Assembly: GCF_002116635.1 (NCBI RefSeq)
Contig: NZ_LQPW01000144.1
Coordinates: 1 to 64,000, forward strand
DNA: 64,000 bases
Origin: Mycobacterium szulgai
GTDB taxonomy: Bacteria > Actinomycetota > Actinomycetes > Mycobacteriales > Mycobacteriaceae
Reading direction: 5' to 3'
The translations under genes and the position numbers were made by a program. Positions within the stretch are counted from its first letter, which is position 1; every line of letters begins with the position of its first letter. Under the pieces are notes generated by a model. It was not told the origin of the DNA and did no database searches. It was given only the letters and a program-made list of their open reading frames with translations. Positions 1 to 9,675 of this stretch are shown here, one piece after another.

Positions 1-2
1 GG

Positions 3-203
3 GGCGGCGACGGCGGGTCCGGCGGAAATGGCGGGACGGGCGGCACGGGCGGTCCCACTCACAAAGGCGGCGCCGGCGGCGCCGGCGGCGCCGGCGGAGG
101 CGCCGGAGCCCCCGGTGGCGGAGGCAGCGGGCTACCCCCCGGCACCGGCGGCCAAGACGGCCTGGTTGGCCCCACCGGCGCTATCGGAAGTTCCCTGTCT
201 TAA
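3..203 (+). CDS. PE_PGRS protein, C-terminal tail (5' end outside window)
   Basis: Reading from base 3 gives an uninterrupted glycine-rich PGRS tail of 66 residues (GGDGGSGGNGGTGG-type repeats), passing into a less repetitive end, GTGGQDGLVGPTGAIGSSLS, and a TAA stop at 201-203. The Gly-Gly-X repeat in this frame, with GGC/GGN codons throughout, is typical of PE_PGRS proteins, which are exported by ESX-5 and stay cell-surface associated. The N-terminal PE domain lies upstream of the window, so the family assignment rests on the repeat alone. The other frames here are shadows. It lies just ahead of a second, complete PE_PGRS gene on the same strand, so this may be the end of a tandem PE_PGRS pair. 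Confidence 0.8.
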   Translation, partial: GGDGGSGGNGGTGGTGGPTHKGGAGGAGGAGGGAGAPGGGGSGLPPGTGGQDGLVGPTGAIGSSLS

Positions 204-585
204 TGAACCCGCCTGCCGCGCGCGAGCCAGAGTGACCAGCAGAATCATCGGCTTACCAACGCTTATTCAAACGGCGCTCGACGCCGTAATGCCTGTACAT
301 CGCACCGACATTGAGGTGCCAGCGGCAACGGAACCAATGGAGGCGACGGCAGCACCGGCCGCGGCAGCGTAGTTGGCGCGGGAACGGCAGCCGCGCTCGA
401 CCGCTGGCGCCACTCCCTCCAGGAGGTGTGCCGGCGCCCCCAGTTCGCTGACCAGCGGCTCAACAAATGGCCAACCTTTATGCATATCCCGATCGGCACG
501 GTTGACACCAGCGGCGGCTACGGATGCTGCCAGGCGGTGCGGGCCGGCCCATCCCCCACGGCAGGGCCTGCGGAGGGAGTCATCG
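204..585. other. Intergenic region with a short PGRS-like remnant
   Basis: The 382 bases between the two PE_PGRS genes hold no convincing gene. At 315-383, in the same frame as the upstream PGRS tail but behind stop codons at 204-206 and 312-314, a short glycine-rich stretch reads GASGNGTNGGDGSTGRGS. This looks like a relic of PGRS coding sequence left by deletion or recombination. A long open frame runs into the next gene from 373, but its sequence is not PE-like. The ribosome-binding site of the downstream PE_PGRS, GGAGGG at 572-577, closes the region. Confidence 0.5.
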
Positions 586-3500
586 ATGTCGCTTGTATTT
601 GTCTCGCCCGAGCTGGTGGTGACCGCGGCCGCCGATATCGCCGGGATCCGCTCGGCCGTCCACTCGGCCGCCCGCACTGCGTCAGCCTCGACTACGCAAC
701 TGCTGGCTGCGGCTGGCGACGAGGTGTCCACTCAGATCGCTGCGCTGTTCAGCGCCCATGGTCAGCAGTTCCAGGCACTCAATGCCCAGGCCGCAGCGTT
801 TCAGGACCAATTCGTGCAAGCCCTGAGCGCCAGCGCCCATTCCTACGTCTCGGCCGAGGCCGCCAACACCGTTCAGCAGGAGCTGCTCGCCGCGATCAAC
901 GCCCCGTCTCAAGCGCTGCTGGGACGCGTGCTGATCGGCGACGGCGCCAATGCGTCCACGCCGGGCGGACGGGGCGGCGACGGCGGGTTGCTGTGGGGCA
1001 ACGGCGGCAACGGCGCCGCGGGCGCGCCGGGGCAGGCCGGCGGAGCTGGCGGGTCGGCGGGACTTTTCGGGAGCGGTGGCGCCGGTGGTTCCGGAGGTGC
1101 CGGCGTGAACGGCGGAGCTGGCGGGGCCGGGGGCAGTGGCGGTAATGGCGGACTGCTCTACGGCGCAGGAGGAGCGGGCGCCAACGGCGGGGTCGGCGCG
1201 GCGGGCGCGACGGGCCTGGTCGGTGGAGCCGGCGGCGTGGGCGGAGCCGGCGGCAAAGGCGGCTTGTGGGCGGGCCAGGGCGGCGCCGGCGGGCTGGGCG
1301 GTGATGGTGGAGCCGGTGGCGCCGGCGCGACCGGGGCCGCCGGCACCGGAGGGGTCGGCAGCAGCGGCGCTGCCGGCGGCGTGGGCGGCACCGGCGGAGC
1401 GGGCGGGGCCAACGGACTGCTGTTCGGTCACGGCGGCAACGGCGGCCTGGGCGGCAATGGCGGCTTGGGTGGGAACGGCGGTGACGGCGCATCCGGCACC
1501 GGTACCGCGGGCGGTGCTGGTGGGATCGGTGGGGCCGGCGGTGCCGCCGGCAGCGGCGGCGCCGCGGGCGCTGGCGGCGGCACCGCCGGCGCTTGGGGTA
1601 ACGGCGGTTCAGGCGGCTCCGGCGGTAATGGCGCAGCCGGCGACAACAACACAACCGTCGCGACCAACGGCGACGGCGGCACTGGTTTTGCCGGCGGGGC
1701 CGGCGGTGCTGGCGGTGCTGGCGGCGGCAGCGGGACAGGCGGTACCAACGGCAGCGGTGGACTCGGCGGCAACGGCGGCCACGGCGGCAATGGGGCAGAT
1801 GGAAAGTCCGGCGTCGGCGCAGGGGCCACCGGTGGCGACGGCGGCCACGGCGGCAATGCCGGTGCCGGGGGCCTGGCGGGCACCGGCGGCGCCGGCGGCA
1901 GCACCGGAAGCGCCGGCAACGGCGGGAACGGCGGCAACGGCGGCAATGGCGACTCGGGTGGCGCCGGTGGCACCGGCGCGGCGGACGGTACCGGCGAAAC
2001 CGGATTCGCGGGCGGGAACGGCGGAGCCGGCGGAGCGGGCGGCAATAGCGGCAACGGCGGCATCAACGGCAACGGCGGCACGGGTGGCAACGGTGCCAGC
2101 GGTGGCACGGGCGGCGCGGGCACCGACGGCTCCTGGGATCGAGGTGGCCTAAACAGCGGTCCCGCGGGCAACGGTGGCAGCGGCGGTAATGGCGGTAATG
2201 GCGGTGACGCGGGTATCGGTGGTCTGGCCGGCTCCGGCGGAACCGGCGGGAAGGCCGGCGGCGCGGGCCAGGGCGGCAACGGCGGAACCGGCGGCCAAGG
2301 CGGCTCCGGCGCCCCAGCCGATGGTTTCTACCACTCGACCGGCGGCGACGCCGGCAGCGGCGGCCAAGGCGGCTCCGGCGGCTCAGGCGCTCAGGGTGGC
2401 GTCGGAGGCACCGGCGGCCAGGGCGGCGCTGGCGGCACTGACGTAGGTTTGGGCGCCACCGGCAACGGGGGCGCGGGCGGCACCGGTGGCGCCGGCGGCG
2501 CCACCATCGACGGCGGCAATGCTGGCGCCGGCGGTGTGGGTGGCGCCGGTGGCACCGGCAGTATGGGAGGCACCGGCGGGACCGGTGGCGTGGGTGGCAG
2601 CGCAACCGGGAGCGGCACCGCCGGCGCCGGCGGCAACGGCGGGCAAGGCGGCAACGCCGGCGCCGGTGGGGCCGGCGGAACCGGAGGTGCCGGCGGGACC
2701 AGCGCCTCCGGCGCTGCCGGAGGCGGCGGCTCGGGCGGCCAAGGCGGCACCGCATCCGCCATTGGCGGCCCCGGCGGCGGCGGTGGTCAAGGCGGCGCAG
2801 GCGGCAACGCAACCAACGGAGGCAACGCCGGCTCCGGTGGCGCCGGCGGCGACGGCGGCGCGTCGATCGTCGCAGGAAAGGGCGGTGACGGTGGACTGGG
2901 CGGCGCCGGCGGCACCGCGACCAACGGCGGCAACGGCGGCAACGGCGGCAACGGGGGCAACGGCGCGAACGGCGGCGTGGGCGCATCGCCGACCACAACC
3001 GGGGCATCCGGAGAAGTGGGCGGCAGCGGCGGAGCCGGCGGTCATGGCGGCGCGGGCGGGCACGGCGGCACCGACGGCGGCAATGGCGGCAACGGTGGTG
3101 CCGGCGGCAACGGCGGCCGCGGCGGAGCCGGGGGCACTGGCGCCTCCGGCGCGAACGCCACAACGGCCGGCGCCGTCGGCCAGGCCGGCGGTGATGGCGG
3201 CACCGGCGGCACGGGCGGAGCCGGAGGCGCCGGCGGGGCCAGCGGAGCGGCGCTGTCGGCCACGGGTCATGCCGGGAGCCGCGGAACCGGCGGGGCCGGC
3301 GGCGATGGCGGTGCCGGCGGCACTCCCGGTGACGGCGGCAACGGCGCCAATGGCGCGGCCGGAGTCAACGCCGGCGCCGGTGGCGCCGGCGGCAACGGCG
3401 GCAACGCGGGCTTGGGGGGCGCCGGCGGGGCCGGTGGTACCGGCTCGACTGCAGGACTCTCAGGCCTGTCGGGACTAAGTACCGCCAACGGCGGCAGCGG

Positions 3501-5529
3501 CGGCAACGGCGGCAATGGTGGGCTCGGCACCAACGGCACCTCACCGGCCACGCCCGGCGCATCCGGCGGTAACGGCGTAGACGGCGGCGCCGGTGGTAAT
3601 GGCGGCGCGGGCGGCCGCGGCGGTACCGACGCCGGCGATGGCGGTGCCGGCGGCAATGGTGGCAACGGCGGCCGCGGCGGAGCCGGGGGCAACGGCGCTA
3701 CCGGCGCCAACGCGACCACCGGCGGGGGTGACGGGCAAGCCGGCGGCGACGGCGGCAACGGCGGTGGCGGTGGCGCCGGCGGCAATGGCGGGGCCGGCGG
3801 GGCGGCGCTTGCGGCAACCGGTCACACCGGCACGCGCGGCGCGGGCGGGGCCGGCGGCAACGGCGGCGCCGGCGGCGCTCCAGCTGACGGTGGCAACGGC
3901 GCAACGGGAGTAACCGGAGTCAACAGTGGCGCTGGCGGAACTGGCGGCAACGGCGGCAACGCGGGCTTGGGCGGGGCCGCCGGCACCGGCGGTACCGGCT
4001 CGAGTCAGGGTGCTTCGGGGTTGATGGGGGTCAGCAACGCCAGCGGCGGCAACGGCGGCAACGGCGGCAACGGCGCGGCCGGGACCCCGGGAACGCCCGG
4101 AAACCAACCGGGCGCGTCCGGCGGTGACGGCGGCGCCGCCGGGGCTGGCGGTAACGGCGGGATCGGTGGCCGCGGTGGCACCGACGCCGGCAATGGCGGC
4201 AACGGCGGGCGCGGCGGAAAGGGCGGCGACGGCGGCACCGGCGGCGACGGCGTCAGCGGTGCCAACGGTGACGTCCCCGATGTGAATGGCCAAGGTGGCG
4301 GCGACGGCGGAGTTGGAGGTGCTGGCGGGGCCGGCGGCAACGGCGGAGCCGGCGGCGTGGCCCTGGCGGCTTCAGGCCATGACGGTGCGCGCGGGGCCGG
4401 CGGCAATGGTGGTAACGGCGGAACCGGTGGCGCCTCAGGCAATGGGGGCAGCGGTGGTGAGGACCCATTCAATGCTGCCGGTGGAGCTGGCGGCGACGGT
4501 GGATCGGGTGGCGCTGGCGGGGCCGGCGGCAACGGCGGGAATGGGGCAATCGCCGGAAGCGGTGGCAACGGCGGGAACGGCGGCGCCTCGGGCAACGGCG
4601 GCGAAGGCGGCAAAGCCCTGCAAGACGCGGCCGGCGGGGCCGGCGGCAACGGCGGCACCGGTGGGGCAGGTGGCGCGGCTGGGGTCGGCGGCGTCGGAGA
4701 TACCAACGGCGCCGATGGCACCGGCGGACACGGCGCCGCGGGTGGGCACGGCGGCAATGGCGGTGCCGCCGGCGCATCCGCCCAGGCCTTCGACGGCAGA
4801 AACGGCGCGGCTGGCGGGGCCGGCGGCAATGGCGGCGCCGGTGGGGCGGGCGGCGCCGGCGTCGGCGAAACCGGCGGCGGCAATGGCGGCAAGGGCGGCG
4901 ACGCGGGCAACGGCGGTAACGGCAGTGACGGCGCTGAAAACATCACCCCCGCCGGTGTCGGCGGCGTCGGCGGCAGTGGCGGCGCGGGCGGATCCGGTGG
5001 CGCGGGCGGCAGGGGCGGCAGTGGCAGCGGCAGCGGAGGTAGCGGCGGTAACGCTGGTAACGGCGGACTCGGCGGCGAAGGCGGGCCGTCCGCGGTCGAC
5101 ACCGGCGGCAAAGGCGGTCAGGGCGGCAGCGCGGGTGTTGGCGGGGCCGGCGGTGACTCCGGCGGCGGTTTCAGCAACGGCGGAGCTGGCGGCCAGGGCG
5201 GCTCTGGCGGCGCCGGCGGCACTGGCGGCGCCGGCAACTTCACCGGCAAGAGTGTTGGCGTGGGCGCCGGTGGCGACGGTGGTGATGGGGCGCCGGGCGG
5301 GGCCGGCGGTGACGGCGGCCTGGGTGCGGGCATCGGCAGCGGCGGCGCCGGCGGGAAAGGCGGCAATGGCGGCGGCGGCGGTGACGGCGGGACGTCTGCC
5401 ACCAACGTCGGCGGAAACGGCACCGGAGGCGGCAACGGCACTCCCGGTACCGGTCCCGTCGGTATCGAGCCCGGCGACGGCGGACCCGGCGGCACCGCTG
5501 GCAACGGTGGGACGGGCGGACCAGCCTGA
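586..5529 (+). CDS. PE_PGRS family protein, 1647 residues
   Basis: The ATG at 586 is chosen because it begins a classical PE domain (MSLVFVSPELVVTAAADIAG) and follows GGAGGG by 8 bases; the frame is open further upstream but the extra 71 residues are not PE-like. Residues 1 to about 95 are the PE domain, an alpha-helical hairpin that carries the secretion signal for ESX-5. Residues 113-120 (GRVLIGDG) are the usual linker after the PE domain. The remainder is PGRS repeat of Gly-Gly-Ala/Gly-Gly-Asn type, in the upper size range for the family. Codons 806 to about 1285 contain a 185-residue unit repeated three times. The protein is expected at the outer envelope; its specific role is unknown. 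It ends 3 bases before the convergent aftD stop. Ortholog identity cannot be set by reading because PGRS sequence is low complexity. Confidence 0.9.
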   Translation: MSLVFVSPELVVTAAADIAGIRSAVHSAARTASASTTQLLAAAGDEVSTQIAALFSAHGQQFQALNAQAAAFQDQFVQALSASAHSYVSAEAANTVQQELLAAINAPSQALLGRVLIGDGANASTPGGRGGDGGLLWGNGGNGAAGAPGQAGGAGGSAGLFGSGGAGGSGGAGVNGGAGGAGGSGGNGGLLYGAGGAGANGGVGAAGATGLVGGAGGVGGAGGKGGLWAGQGGAGGLGGDGGAGGAGATGAAGTGGVGSSGAAGGVGGTGGAGGANGLLFGHGGNGGLGGNGGLGGNGGDGASGTGTAGGAGGIGGAGGAAGSGGAAGAGGGTAGAWGNGGSGGSGGNGAAGDNNTTVATNGDGGTGFAGGAGGAGGAGGGSGTGGTNGSGGLGGNGGHGGNGADGKSGVGAGATGGDGGHGGNAGAGGLAGTGGAGGSTGSAGNGGNGGNGGNGDSGGAGGTGAADGTGETGFAGGNGGAGGAGGNSGNGGINGNGGTGGNGASGGTGGAGTDGSWDRGGLNSGPAGNGGSGGNGGNGGDAGIGGLAGSGGTGGKAGGAGQGGNGGTGGQGGSGAPADGFYHSTGGDAGSGGQGGSGGSGAQGGVGGTGGQGGAGGTDVGLGATGNGGAGGTGGAGGATIDGGNAGAGGVGGAGGTGSMGGTGGTGGVGGSATGSGTAGAGGNGGQGGNAGAGGAGGTGGAGGTSASGAAGGGGSGGQGGTASAIGGPGGGGGQGGAGGNATNGGNAGSGGAGGDGGASIVAGKGGDGGLGGAGGTATNGGNGGNGGNGGNGANGGVGASPTTTGASGEVGGSGGAGGHGGAGGHGGTDGGNGGNGGAGGNGGRGGAGGTGASGANATTAGAVGQAGGDGGTGGTGGAGGAGGASGAALSATGHAGSRGTGGAGGDGGAGGTPGDGGNGANGAAGVNAGAGGAGGNGGNAGLGGAGGAGGTGSTAGLSGLSGLSTANGGSGGNGGNGGLGTNGTSPATPGASGGNGVDGGAGGNGGAGGRGGTDAGDGGAGGNGGNGGRGGAGGNGATGANATTGGGDGQAGGDGGNGGGGGAGGNGGAGGAALAATGHTGTRGAGGAGGNGGAGGAPADGGNGATGVTGVNSGAGGTGGNGGNAGLGGAAGTGGTGSSQGASGLMGVSNASGGNGGNGGNGAAGTPGTPGNQPGASGGDGGAAGAGGNGGIGGRGGTDAGNGGNGGRGGKGGDGGTGGDGVSGANGDVPDVNGQGGGDGGVGGAGGAGGNGGAGGVALAASGHDGARGAGGNGGNGGTGGASGNGGSGGEDPFNAAGGAGGDGGSGGAGGAGGNGGNGAIAGSGGNGGNGGASGNGGEGGKALQDAAGGAGGNGGTGGAGGAAGVGGVGDTNGADGTGGHGAAGGHGGNGGAAGASAQAFDGRNGAAGGAGGNGGAGGAGGAGVGETGGGNGGKGGDAGNGGNGSDGAENITPAGVGGVGGSGGAGGSGGAGGRGGSGSGSGGSGGNAGNGGLGGEGGPSAVDTGGKGGQGGSAGVGGAGGDSGGGFSNGGAGGQGGSGGAGGTGGAGNFTGKSVGVGAGGDGGDGAPGGAGGDGGLGAGIGSGGAGGKGGNGGGGGDGGTSATNVGGNGTGGGNGTPGTGPVGIEPGDGGPGGTAGNGGTGGPA
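3001..4440 (+). repeat. Tandem repeat of 555 bp (185 codons) inside the PE_PGRS gene
   Basis: Two independent landmarks recur at an exact 555-bp interval. The Gly-Ala-Ser-Gly codons lie at 3001, 3556 and 4111. The His codon of the (A/V)AL-x-A-(T/S)-G-H motif lies at 3268, 3823 and 4378. Between them the units also share GGTD(G/A)G, GANATT and GNAGLGG blocks, the last only in units 1 and 2. Unit 3 decays after about 4440. The unit length is a whole number of codons, so the frame is preserved. Confidence 0.85.
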
Positions 5530-5532
5530 CGC

Positions 5533-8500
5533 CTAGCTCCGGCGCAGCCGAATCACCGAGACCGCGACGGCCGCAACGGAAATCAGCGCAAGCAGTTGAA
5601 CAATCGCGGCATGCCCGGCATACCCGTGCACCGACCGCCACGGATGGCGAGACAGCGCCGCCCCGGCCAGAATCAATCCGCCCGCACTCAACCCCACGGT
5701 GACGTTGTCGCGCAACCGCTCTCGGTCGCGCAGCACATAGCGCAGCCCGAGGGCAGCGCCCATGACAACCACGCCGGCCGCACCGGCGATCAGGGCCCCG
5801 GCCGCCAGCACACCGAGGGCGGCCCAGCCGCCGGGAGCCCACGGGGCAGCCGCGGGGTCGTCACACGAAGCCCTGCGCCGCCACAATGCCAGCAACAACA
5901 GCAGCGGCAGCAGCGCCAGCCCGACCGCAAGTCCCGTCCGGTACACCGAGTTGGCGGGGAACGTCAGCGTGATGGTGCCCGCGCTCCCGGCGGGCACCAC
6001 CCACCCCTGTTGCCACCCATTGACCGCGACCGGCTGCAGCCGGACCCCGGCGCTGGTGCGGGCCTGCCAACCCGGGTTGATGCTTTCGGGCACGACCAGT
6101 ATCCGGGACCGGTCCGACGCGGGCACGCGCACTTCGCGCCGGTCCGGCCCCCATCCGCCGACAACAGCAGAATCCATTGTCGCACTGGGCAATTCGGAAA
6201 AGCCGGGAGCCGTCAGCTCTGCGCCGTCGACGACGAACTGCGCACCGGGGCTGATCAGCAACTCCTGCTGGCCGGCCGGCAGCGCGATCGGATCGCGGTC
6301 ACACGCGACGGCTGCAACCGGCGCGCCGTCCAGCAGCGTGCCCACTGTGGTGTGGACCGAGGTATGCACAAACCGGCCCGCAACGGCGATCACCGGGCCG
6401 TGCTCGCAGTCGACGCTCACCGCACGCCCGCGGTTGCGCGCCGCGTCGGCCGGCGCGACCGCGGCACCGCCCGGTCCGAGTACCACGACTTCGGCCAGGC
6501 CCGGCGGCTTGAGCTGGTCGAAGCCCAGCGCGTTGCGGTCGATGATGTCTTCCCAGTCGAGCAGGCTGAGCGTCACGGTGTCGGTGACCCGGGGCGTCAA
6601 CGCCAATGTTTGTGGCTCGGAACCGCGTTGCAGCGCGCGGATCTGCGGCCCGTCACCCAGGTTGACGGCCACCATCGTTGGATGGGCCGGCAGCGTCGAC
6701 CGGCTGGCCGCCAGCCGCAGACCGGTGACCTCGGTGGGCTGCGGCAGGGTCAGCGTCAGCGTAGGTGGCGTCTTGTGCTGCACCACGCGCTGTGGGGCCG
6801 TCCACGAGGTGGCCGGATCGCCGTCGGTGGCCGCATACGCCGAACCGAGCACCTCGACAGAATCCGAATCACCAGAGGCGCGAGTGGTATTCGGCTCGGC
6901 GATCAAATCGGCTAACTTCGGCCCCTGCCGCGGCCGCACCCACACCATTGGGGTCACCGACATCGGCTGCGGCACGGTCAGGGTGCGGCTGAAGTTGACC
7001 GGCTCCTCGGGGGCCAGCGCCATCGACGCCGCGCAGCGCATGCTGTCGGGCCCCGACGCGCAGCCCGGCCTGCCCAGCAGTTCGGAGCCGAGGTCCCAGC
7101 CCGCGATCGCCGCACCCGGCGGCGGCCCGGGCACCAGCACAGTGTGGTGTAGCTGCACCGGGTGGGCGAATCCGGACGCGTCGTACTGGGTGATGCTCAG
7201 GTCGGTGATGCCGAACTGCACACCCGCCGATCCGTCGTCGGTGGCGGCCGCGGTGACCCGCACCCACGGCGTCTCGCCGTAGGGGAGTGCGACGGTCAGC
7301 GGTTTGCCCGCCTCGTCGAACCGCAGCGTGGTGCTGCCGCTGACCGTCTCGACCACGATGCGGCGGACCTGTGCGCCGACGGCCGTGGCGCTGGGCGTCA
7401 GGGTGAGCACGGCGTTGGTCACCGGATGGTCGAAATCCACCTGCAGCCACTGCCCGACCGCGGACTGCAGCGCGTTGGACACCCACGAGGTCGCCGGGTC
7501 GCTGTCGATCGCCGCGGCCGCAGAGGTCGCCGGAGCGACGTCGGGCAGTGCGGTGGAATCCGACGACGAGCTCGACACCGTGATGCGGCCCCCGGTCCAG
7601 CTGCCGATGACCGGCTCGGCGCCCGGAACCGGGTAGTCGGGCACCCGGTTGTAGGTGTGCCGGGCGTCCCCGGCCGCGCGGATCGCCGACGAGTGGTGGT
7701 CGACCCGGCCGTAGTCGGTTTCCCGGGCGACCGGCGTGTCGGTGACGGTCACCAGCGGCGTTGGCAAGCCGGCCGCACGCGCGTCGCCGGTCAGCAGGGC
7801 CGGGCCCAGCGGCGGCTGACCCAGCAGCCGCCGCCGTTCCTCGAGCCGCAACAGCACTTCGGGACCACCGTCGACGCGGGGCATCTGGCCGGCGTCGGCG
7901 AAGTACGGTGAGCCGGGATGGCCGGCTAACTCGACGCGATAGATCTCCACCGCCGGATAGCGGGGTCGCAATCCGCTGTCGGACACGAACCCCGCCACCG
8001 ACCCCGGCCCCACCGGGGCGCCGAACTCGGCCACCTTCGCCAGGCCGGGCGATCCCGCGAGGGTGCGGTGCGCCAGGATCGGACGGGCTGAGCGCGACGT
8101 CTCGGGATCCAGGTCGTTTCGCATCACGACGAACGAAATACCTTGGCGGGCAAGGGTATCGGCCAGCCCGACCGACGGCCGCCCGGAAGCGAACAGGCGT
8201 TGGACCGAATCGAGCGCCCGGATGGTTTGCGGTGGGGTCAGCGGAATGGAGTCGCGTACCCCCCACGCGCTGTCGCCGAGCACCTGCAGCGGCTCGTCGT
8301 GGCTGTTTCCCCAGATCTGGGTGGCGAACGGCGCACCCGGAACCACCAGCACGCGCCCGTTGCGATGTGCGCTGAGCCAGTCGGCGGCCTCATGCCAATA
8401 CCCCGGCATCGCGCTGAACGTGCCGGGCGGGGTGAGCCGGCCGGTCCAGGCCAGCGAGGTACTGACCATCAGCGCGACCAGCGCGACGATGCCGACCGCG

Positions 8501-9669
8501 ACCCGTTTGTCGCGCTCTGGGTGGGCGATGAGGCTGAACCGCACTTTGCCTAGCAGTTCGGCGAAGCCCAGTACCAGCGGGATCCGCACCACCGGGCCCA
8601 GCTTGTGCACGTTGCGCAGCGGCGTGCCGGCGGCGTCCAAGAACGCCTGCACCTGGTGGGCGAGTGGCGAACCCAGCCCGCCGCTGTAGCCGACCGCCAG
8701 TAACACCACACCGACCAGCAGCATCGTCACCAGCCGGCCGCGTGCCGGCATGTCCCGGCTGGCCAGGCCGGCCAATCCGGCCGCGGCGACCAGGCAGGTG
8801 CCCAGGATCGCCACCGACCCGGTCACCAGCGGCGCACCCGCGGTGGCGTTGGGCGCCACGAACGGTGTCCAGCTGTCGATCCCACGCAGCATCTCCACCA
8901 GCGAGGACCATTGCGTGGTCACGCCCGAGGATTCGATGAAGTCCAAGAACGGCGGGCTGATGCCGCGCAGCTCGGCCAGCGCCACCACCCACCACAGCAC
9001 CGCCAGCGTCACCGCCGGCAGCAACCATGCGGTGTAGCGCCACCACCGCCGGTTCGGGCGGTGACAGGCCCACCAGATAACCGCCGGCAAACAGGCCGCC
9101 GCGGTTGCGATGGCGTTGACCGCCCCCATCAACGCCACCGCCAGCCCCGCCTGGGCGGCCAGTACCCGAACCGATCGAGTGCCCCGCAACGCCAGGATGG
9201 TGGGCAACAGCACCCACGGCGCCAGCATCATCGGCAGCGTTTCCGACGAGATCGACGCCAGCGTGGTCAGCACCCGCGGTGACAGCGCGTACGCCGCCGC
9301 ACCCAGGACGCGCGACGCCGGGCTGCCGATCCCGAGTACCTCAGCGACCCGCAGCAGCCCCCAGAAACCGACCGTGAGCAGCAGCGCCCACCACAGCCGC
9401 TGGGTGATCCAGCCCGGTACCCCAAGCAGATGGCCGATTAGGAAGAAGGTCCCGTGCGGAAACAGATAGCCGTAGGCCTGGTTCTGCGCCTGGCCGAATG
9501 GCAACTCGCTGTTCCACAGGTTCGTCGCCCGGGCCAGAAAGCGCAGCGGGTTGGCGGTGAGGTCGAGTTTGGTGTCCGGAGAGACCTGGCCGGGAGCTTG
9601 AGCGAACGTCAGCGCCAGCGCGATCGCGGCAACGAGCACCAGCCACCGGCGCGAAAGCGGCGCCACCAT
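5533..9669 (-). CDS. aftD: Arabinofuranosyltransferase AftD
   Basis: This 1378-residue protein matches AftD (H37Rv Rv0236c, about 1400 residues), a GT-C fold alpha-(1->3)-arabinofuranosyltransferase that adds arabinose from decaprenyl-phospho-arabinose during arabinogalactan and lipoarabinomannan synthesis. The N-terminus is a membrane segment (residues about 8-25) followed by the acidic SPDTKLDLTANP loop, where GT-C enzymes keep their catalytic aspartate. Many hydrophobic helices follow in the first 450 residues, then a long extracytoplasmic part with discoidin/F5-8-type carbohydrate-binding stretches (for example DPATSWVSNALQS and DPATSWTAPQRV). A final group of hydrophobic helices ends with a basic tail (VSVIRLRRS). 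The ATG at 9669 lies 6 bases after the stop of the small membrane gene upstream, so the two are probably co-transcribed. It converges on the PE_PGRS gene with a 3-bp gap. Confidence 0.95.
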   Translation of the reverse strand: MVAPLSRRWLVLVAAIALALTFAQAPGQVSPDTKLDLTANPLRFLARATNLWNSELPFGQAQNQAYGYLFPHGTFFLIGHLLGVPGWITQRLWWALLLTVGFWGLLRVAEVLGIGSPASRVLGAAAYALSPRVLTTLASISSETLPMMLAPWVLLPTILALRGTRSVRVLAAQAGLAVALMGAVNAIATAAACLPAVIWWACHRPNRRWWRYTAWLLPAVTLAVLWWVVALAELRGISPPFLDFIESSGVTTQWSSLVEMLRGIDSWTPFVAPNATAGAPLVTGSVAILGTCLVAAAGLAGLASRDMPARGRLVTMLLVGVVLLAVGYSGGLGSPLAHQVQAFLDAAGTPLRNVHKLGPVVRIPLVLGFAELLGKVRFSLIAHPERDKRVAVGIVALVALMVSTSLAWTGRLTPPGTFSAMPGYWHEAADWLSAHRNGRVLVVPGAPFATQIWGNSHDEPLQVLGDSAWGVRDSIPLTPPQTIRALDSVQRLFASGRPSVGLADTLARQGISFVVMRNDLDPETSRSARPILAHRTLAGSPGLAKVAEFGAPVGPGSVAGFVSDSGLRPRYPAVEIYRVELAGHPGSPYFADAGQMPRVDGGPEVLLRLEERRRLLGQPPLGPALLTGDARAAGLPTPLVTVTDTPVARETDYGRVDHHSSAIRAAGDARHTYNRVPDYPVPGAEPVIGSWTGGRITVSSSSSDSTALPDVAPATSAAAAIDSDPATSWVSNALQSAVGQWLQVDFDHPVTNAVLTLTPSATAVGAQVRRIVVETVSGSTTLRFDEAGKPLTVALPYGETPWVRVTAAATDDGSAGVQFGITDLSITQYDASGFAHPVQLHHTVLVPGPPPGAAIAGWDLGSELLGRPGCASGPDSMRCAASMALAPEEPVNFSRTLTVPQPMSVTPMVWVRPRQGPKLADLIAEPNTTRASGDSDSVEVLGSAYAATDGDPATSWTAPQRVVQHKTPPTLTLTLPQPTEVTGLRLAASRSTLPAHPTMVAVNLGDGPQIRALQRGSEPQTLALTPRVTDTVTLSLLDWEDIIDRNALGFDQLKPPGLAEVVVLGPGGAAVAPADAARNRGRAVSVDCEHGPVIAVAGRFVHTSVHTTVGTLLDGAPVAAVACDRDPIALPAGQQELLISPGAQFVVDGAELTAPGFSELPSATMDSAVVGGWGPDRREVRVPASDRSRILVVPESINPGWQARTSAGVRLQPVAVNGWQQGWVVPAGSAGTITLTFPANSVYRTGLAVGLALLPLLLLLALWRRRASCDDPAAAPWAPGGWAALGVLAAGALIAGAAGVVVMGAALGLRYVLRDRERLRDNVTVGLSAGGLILAGAALSRHPWRSVHGYAGHAAIVQLLALISVAAVAVSVIRLRRS

Positions 9670-9675
9670 CGATTG

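Noticed and set aside
2900..4700. CRISPR-like repeat array
   Set aside because: The repeats are in-frame glycine codons of a PE_PGRS gene, without constant repeats and unique spacers.
4005..5111. Long proline-rich minus-strand frame (368 residues) opposite the PE_PGRS gene, with similar ones along it
   Set aside because: It is the complement of GGC/GCC codons (Gly/Ala read backwards as Pro/Ala) and has no ribosome-binding site or domain; a by-product of PGRS composition.
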